A stretch of DNA of 64,000 bases. Source: Neolentinus lepideus HHB14362 ss-1. Lineage: Eukaryota; Basidiomycota; Agaricomycetes; Gloeophyllales; Gloeophyllaceae. The translations under genes were made by a program, and so were the position numbers. The notes under the pieces were generated by a model that worked only from the letters and a program-made list of their open reading frames with translations, ran no database searches and was not told the origin of the DNA. The DNA lies in the NCBI GenBank assembly GCA_001632425.1, contig KV425573.1, positions 384,460-448,459 on the forward strand, read 5' to 3'. The stretch's first letter is position 1, and each line of letters begins with the position of its first letter. This document shows, in pieces, positions 58,892 to 64,000 of the stretch.

Positions 58892-59089
58892 TAGATAATC
58901 TCATATTGGTAGCTGCCGGGCAGCCTATCCCGTTTTCATTCTATCACAGCTCAGCAGTGTCGTTGTCATCGCGCCAACCAGGCGAACACGCATGCAGGAA
59001 TTTTAGTGTTATGGTCTGGTGCATACAGAGCATGGCATAGCATAAAGCAAAGAGGAAAGACGCTACAGATGAACTCCCAATATAAGCAT

Positions 59090-60237
59090 CTACTGCTCCG
59101 CTGCCCGTTGCCGTCTCCTCATGTCTCTCTCCTCGGAGATGGTCAGCTTGACACCCTTGCCCTTGGGCAGAGATATCCAAGGCTTGTTGCCCTCGCCAAT
59201 GACGAAGATGTTGGTTATCCTAGAAACAGTGTAAACAGAGTAGACAATCTCCAGTGCAACTACGCACTAACCGGGTAGCGAATGTCCGATCAAGGGAGTC
59301 TTTGACGTGTACGATATCATAACCGCCAATGTGCTTCTCACGATGAACGATCACACCAGCGCGACCCATGTTGCGACCACCAGTGATCATACAGATGTTA
59401 CCAACGTCAAACTTGACGTGGTCGACAATCTTGCTCTGCTCAATGTCGAACTTTATCGTATCGTTAACCTTGATGTCAGGGTCAGGGTAGCGGATGGTAC
59501 GGCCATCGTGGGTGACGACGTATGGAACACCCTTAGCACCAACGGCAACCTTCTTCACTTTGCAAAGCTTGTAGGAAGCCTCTTCGGCCGTAATGCGGTG
59601 GATCGTGAAACGACCCTTCACGTCGTACAAGAGACGGAAATACTCGCCAGACTTCTCAATCGTGATGACATCTGAAATAATCCTCAGGACGCTCTCGCCA
59701 AACCGAACTCGCTTATGAACGCACCCATGAAGCCAGCGGGATATGTGGGGTCAGTCCTGACTTTCCCATCGACCTTAATAAGTCGCTGCATGACAATCAT
59801 AGTGACCTCGTGACCGGTCAAGGCATACTTAAGCCTGTTGCGGAGGAAGATGGTAAGGGGGAGGGATTCGCGGAGCTTGTGGGGACCAGGGGAAGGGCGG
59901 GGAGCCTATAGTGAATATGGAAAATACATTCAATGCACTGAGAAAGTGGATAGAAGAAGTTGACGCACGTAAGTCCCGCTCAGTTTGTCAAGCATCCATG
60001 CGGAGGGAGCAGCAAGGCGCTTCAAATGCTTTTTCGGTCCCCGACCCTAGAGAAAGCTATATGAGCCTTGTTCTCAGTCTCTGAGCAATATGATGAAGTA
60101 TAGAGCCAGCCCGTCTTCCAAGGACATCCAACCATTGTCGTCAGCATCCATCCCTTCCAAGGCATTTAAACGCCACACAGAGTGCAGCCATAGCAGAACG
60201 AGCCCTCCTCGTTGAAACAGAGCGCAACACTGACCAT
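59090..60237 (-). CDS. RPS4: 40S ribosomal protein S4 (eS4)
   Basis: Structural protein of the small ribosomal subunit. Five exons (60235-60237, 59969-60046, 59725-59905, 59272-59671, 59090-59219) give 263 residues, the expected length. The sequence reads [20 protein letters not shown], then [20 protein letters not shown] and [60 protein letters not shown] and [20 protein letters not shown] follow. The first coding exon is just the ATG, followed by a 188-bp intron with donor GTCAGT; fungal RPS4 genes often have an intron right after the start. The other introns are 50-65 bp. It is convergent with PSO2, 198 bp away. Confidence 0.95.
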
Positions 60238-63200
60238 ATTGAGTTTTCTTGAAGCGTGAGTGTCGTCGACGACGGTCTTGAGGGTTCGGTGACGCGCTGC
60301 AAGCTAGTAAACTTTCCTGGACAGATCCTGCTTAGTAAGCATAACGCTAAGCCACTTCGTTCAGTCCGGCCCGGGCGGGGCCCCCAGCAGGTTCACAGGC
60401 ATGTGCTTAACACCGATATATGGCAGGGCTGTTCATCTGAATTACAAGACGTTTGGAATGCCTGAATGACACTGGCTTAAAGACTTCTCAATGCTCATGA
60501 AAGAAATGGATCCTCATCCAGTCTACGAATAACGACGGAATAAATGGACATGTCGAGGTACCTCAGTCCAACACCATTCACTGAACAGACATCCCGGCAA
60601 ATTTTACACATCACCTGCCAGTACACTTTCTAGAGCCATTATAGAGTCGTGATGAGATTCCGAGCGAACAACGGCGCAGAATAGCGGCAGAAGCAGGGAA
60701 TTAATGGAGCCTGAACGAAGCGCGGAGGCTGTGGTCGTCGGGCATCAAAGGCATTCGCTGCCTGCTAGTTAAGTAACGCTGTCATTATCACACAGCCATA
60801 TCGCTTATCGCGTTGTCCAGTCGATATTCTTATGTTTGCCCTGGCAAGGCGAGAGTCAAATGAGAGACGCATTGACTATTTAATTCTATAAGTATGTCAG
60901 GGGTATCGCTCCGTAACCAGTGAAGTCTCCGCTGTGACGATGCTGAAAAAAGAGTGCTCCAGATGGTCATGACGGAATCCGAGTCGATTCAAGTTATGCT
61001 TAACATCGCCGCTCCCAGCAGTGAACACGAGACGGCCGCTCGACCAACATATTATTCGGTAGAGCTGAATAATTTTGAATAGGATGGCCTTGTCTATCGG
61101 AAACAAAATGTCCAATTTGGCGATATGACGGACAAGTTCAATCTCCGGAACTGCGTCCCATCTGATGAACTCTATGTAACTTGAAGAAGGCCAGCTAGTT
61201 TGTGTCTTTGTAACAGACCTAGTTCAACAATTCGGATGCTAGCAAGGTGTGTCATTCTACGAGTGTACTCTGGTCCAAGTCTTTCATCATGCCTCCGGGC
61301 GAAGACTAATTACTGATACGTGGAACCTAACGTTTGCGGCCATCTGATAGAGTCGGATATGCTCTCCGTAGGCCCACCATCGACCAGTCTCTGCAATGGC
61401 TGTGCCCATCACCCAAGAAGTGAAAGTCTCTCGATTCGTCATCTTTACAAGCGTCGCAAACAAAATCAAGAAGGTCGTCACCTACGCCAGCACAAGAGTA
61501 GTCACTGGATATCAATCTTAAGATGAAAGGTTCAGTGAGATAGTGCTTGCTATAGCTACTACCAACTACGTTAGGTGTCAGTGCACCGGACACTAGCGAG
61601 GACTTCGGTAAGTGTGCATCCGCTGCCTAACATTTCTCCAGTTGACAGGATGTTATTCGCCCCGCATAACCCTGCCCAATTTCATGTTATTATATCTATA
61701 GCGCCGATCCGAGCCCCAGGTTTTTTCAGTGCATGTGTCTGGTGCTCCACAGCTCAGAGTCCCGCCAAAAGTGAGTAATATAGTACATGTTCCGACAACG
61801 AGTTCCACGGTAGCTGGTAGGGTGGGCGGTCAGCGATGGTGTCTTATTGCGATGTGGGAATGCACAGCTTACTGACACCGACACACACGTCATGATCTGC
61901 CTGCGGATTCTTTTTATGGCAGTGAGCGAAGTCGGCATGAACGATGGCCTGTGAATTCTCATCCGTACCGAATACCAATATTTGCGATAAAAAAGACAAC
62001 TCGCTAGGAATTGGATGGTAGTCGGTCACTTCGTCGGGTCGGCTACGTGCACAGCTGCCCGTCGTTTACAGTACTTTGGTGGTAGGCGATGTCACAGCTA
62101 CAGATTTCCTGTCACCAGTCATGGTATGAACAACGTTGTATCGTTTTGCGCTCATGAATTCATTCGTTTATTATCATTTATTAGCAGGTACTTTGATGGT
62201 TATAATGTTAATGATGCCTGCCGACTATAGGGGGTCGGGCCGCTCCGTCATTACTGCCTCCTCGTTTGAAATGGCTTGAAATGGTGTGTGTCGCCAAACC
62301 TTCTAGTGTTCTCTGCAGCAGATGGCCAGTGTAATCTGACTTTTTGGATGATGGCTTGAGTGACCTTTGTATTGGGATTGAGTCCATGGTAGGCTAAGCT
62401 CCACCGCTAACTAATATCAAGGCAGATGTGGTAGCCAATTTCCACCGGCATACAGAAGTATCACGTCTACGAATAGCCTGAATGAGTGTCAACAAAGCAA
62501 ACACGAGAGAGCACATCACCCAGCATCATGCATATGAATGACTGTCTCATCACTCTGATGACTGCACCGTGCGCATATGGAAACGTCAAAAGTCTAAATG
62601 AACAGCAGTGCTGAGATCTAGGCGGTATGTTTCGCAACTGGGCATCTCCGGACGACACGGAAAGTGCTAGCAGGATATTACAGAGGCTGTACTAGCACTG
62701 GAGTCGGAAAAGGAGCCTCAGTTCAAACGTTCACTAGTGGGTGGCCGCGCGGCCAGCTCGAATACGTTCGAATGCATCATCACTTGTTTCCTTGATCCCA
62801 GGCACAGCTCGTACCGAGATCTAGCAGATCCCATCACAGCAAGAGGATCGTCAGGAGCAGCACTCATCTCTTTCGAATTCGTGTCCGAGTCCGCGGAGCC
62901 TGGGTGGCCTCTCCGACAAATTGTACTGCTTGAGATGTTGACCCATTCGATGTTGATCCATTCACAATCATCGCTGCCCGACAGCACCCCAATATTGCGG
63001 GCGTGCACAGCTTTAATTGTCGGAGAGTAGCCGAGTACAGGTTAGACAGTTGTTGACGTTATCACAGCTGCTCCCAGGTGGCATTAATACGACCACAAGT
63101 CAAAGTTTGGACACTGGATTGGCGTTTATACCGGCGTATTCTCTCGGACCCAGTCAATCATTGATAGGACAGGAGCTTCTTCGAAGTTCGGATGTCAGTT

Positions 63201-63949
63201 AGAAATGGCCGATGTTCTTGAATGACTTTACGCGTGTCCTTCCGCTTCCTTTTGATGCGAAGAGAACAGTTGCATCCATCCCAATAGCAAGTCATCTCAG
63301 TGCTTGCGCTTAGCGCTTATATATGGTCTAGCTTTTGACGTCTTACAGCAGAGTGGAAATCAAACAGTTATTTGCACTCCGACCGAATCCGAGTCTCGAC
63401 CGAATGCAGTTCGCTACCTCTACGGCGACGTGTCACTTCGTGTAAACTATGACCGACGTCAATTGCGAAGAGCGGCAGGAACCCCAGTAGTTGGACAAAA
63501 TGCCGTGACTGCCCGTATGTCCTATGTGTGCTCGAAGTAAGCACACACAATTAGTAGAAGATCTGTGTCCGCTGTCAGATAGCAACGGAATAAACATGAC
63601 GATGCTGGCAGTGCCCAGATACGACCGTGTCGATGAGGAGGTCAATGAGTATTAGCGCTCATTCGAGTATGAGAGGCGTGGTTCCATCAATTGCCACCGA
63701 TCATTCCCCCGTTCATGCCCCTGCATCACTCGCTCCCATCCAAACTTTTCCCAGTATTCGGACTACGTTGTGAAACAAGCAAGTGTGCATCATTCACAAC
63801 GAGCATTGAGATTTGCAATACTCGGACGTACGCCTAATCTTCATTGCTGATGGCAGGTCATAGGGAAATGAGCCAGGTATGGACAGACATATATAACAAG
63901 ATCTGCTATACCAAACAACGCGTCCTCATTCGGTTCTGTTTTCCTCACA
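60238..63949. other. Gene-poor region
   Basis: About 3.7 kb. The first few hundred bases are the RPS4 promoter. Beyond that, open frames are short and give no recognisable product. The minus-strand stretch 61287-61593 holds two overlapping hydrophobic or acidic frames that may be worn coding sequence. No repeat ends or RNA gene seen. Confidence 0.45.
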
Positions 63950-64000
63950 ATGTCTCATAATTTTTCTCTTAACCTCCTCGCCCAACACAAGCTCTGTCTA
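63950..64000 (+). CDS. Possible start of a gene cut by the window edge
   Basis: An ATG at 63950 in good context (CACAATGTC) opens MSHNFSLNLLAQHKLCL and runs to the window end. A TATA-like ATATATAAC about 60 bp upstream (63889-63897) and a pyrimidine-rich stretch TTCTGTTTTCCTCAC just before the ATG are typical of fungal promoters. Only 17 codons are visible, so no family can be named. Confidence 0.35.
   Translation, partial: MSHNFSLNLLAQHKLCL

Noticed and set aside
60085..60170. C/D-box snoRNA candidate in RPS4 intron 1
   Set aside because: The nearest C box (ATGCTGA) has a mismatch and the sequences flanking the C and D boxes do not form a terminal stem; kept only as something to test.

Overview
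This window is nuclear DNA from a filamentous basidiomycete, most likely a wood-decaying agaricomycete (a polypore or close relative). The evidence is: genes split by many 45-70 bp introns with GTRNGT donors; fungal housekeeping genes (KEI1, PAF1, SFH5, MED4, TRM82, RDS3/PHF5A, UFD4, PSO2, RPS4); a subfamily-C GH45 endoglucanase of the kind known from Phanerochaete; a spliceosomal U2 snRNA gene. I see no prokaryotic operons, CRISPR array, intact transposon or LTR pair. Coordinates of exon junctions were worked out by hand; for most genes the spliced length comes out an exact multiple of three, which supports the models.

Layout. 0-5 kb: the 3' part of KEI1 (+), an MFS monocarboxylate-type transporter (-), then a U2 snRNA gene (-) with its own TATA element. 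5-13 kb: gene-poor DNA with a tandem duplication of about 470 bp, further short repeats, and decayed-looking unknown coding sequence. 13-25 kb: PAF1 (-), a Gfo/Idh/MocA sugar or dihydrodiol dehydrogenase (-), the Sec14-like lipid transfer protein SFH5 (-), a triose-phosphate-transporter-family (DMT) protein (-), and a conserved-looking serine-rich unknown protein (-). 26.7-36 kb: an intracellular GH5 glucanase-like gene (-), MED4 (-) head-to-head with TRM82 (+), the GH45 cellulase (+), a DHHC palmitoyltransferase (-), and a dual-specificity phosphatase (+). 36-41 kb: gene-poor, with a decayed Aro8-type aminotransferase. 41-60 kb: RDS3/PHF5A (+) tail-to-tail with a PB1 + four-ZZ-finger protein (-), an alcohol acetyltransferase-type enzyme (+), the very large HECT ligase UFD4 (-), the interstrand-crosslink nuclease PSO2/SNM1 (+), and RPS4 (-). 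60-64 kb: gene-poor, with a possible new gene starting at the right edge.

The genes are not a metabolic cluster. They cover transcription (PAF1, MED4), RNA processing and translation (U2, RDS3, TRM82, RPS4), ubiquitin and palmitoyl modification (UFD4, DHHC), DNA repair (PSO2), lipid handling (KEI1, SFH5) and carbohydrate metabolism (GH5, GH45, Gfo/Idh/MocA). U2 snRNA and RDS3/PHF5A both act in the U2 snRNP, but they lie 36 kb apart and this looks coincidental. I did not find a convincing new multi-gene system. The items most worth a second look are the duplicated unknown coding block at 5-6 kb, the FGIP triple motif in PSO2, the PB1/ZZ protein without a visible FW domain, and the unusual splice structures (a GC-AG intron and a start-codon-only exon).
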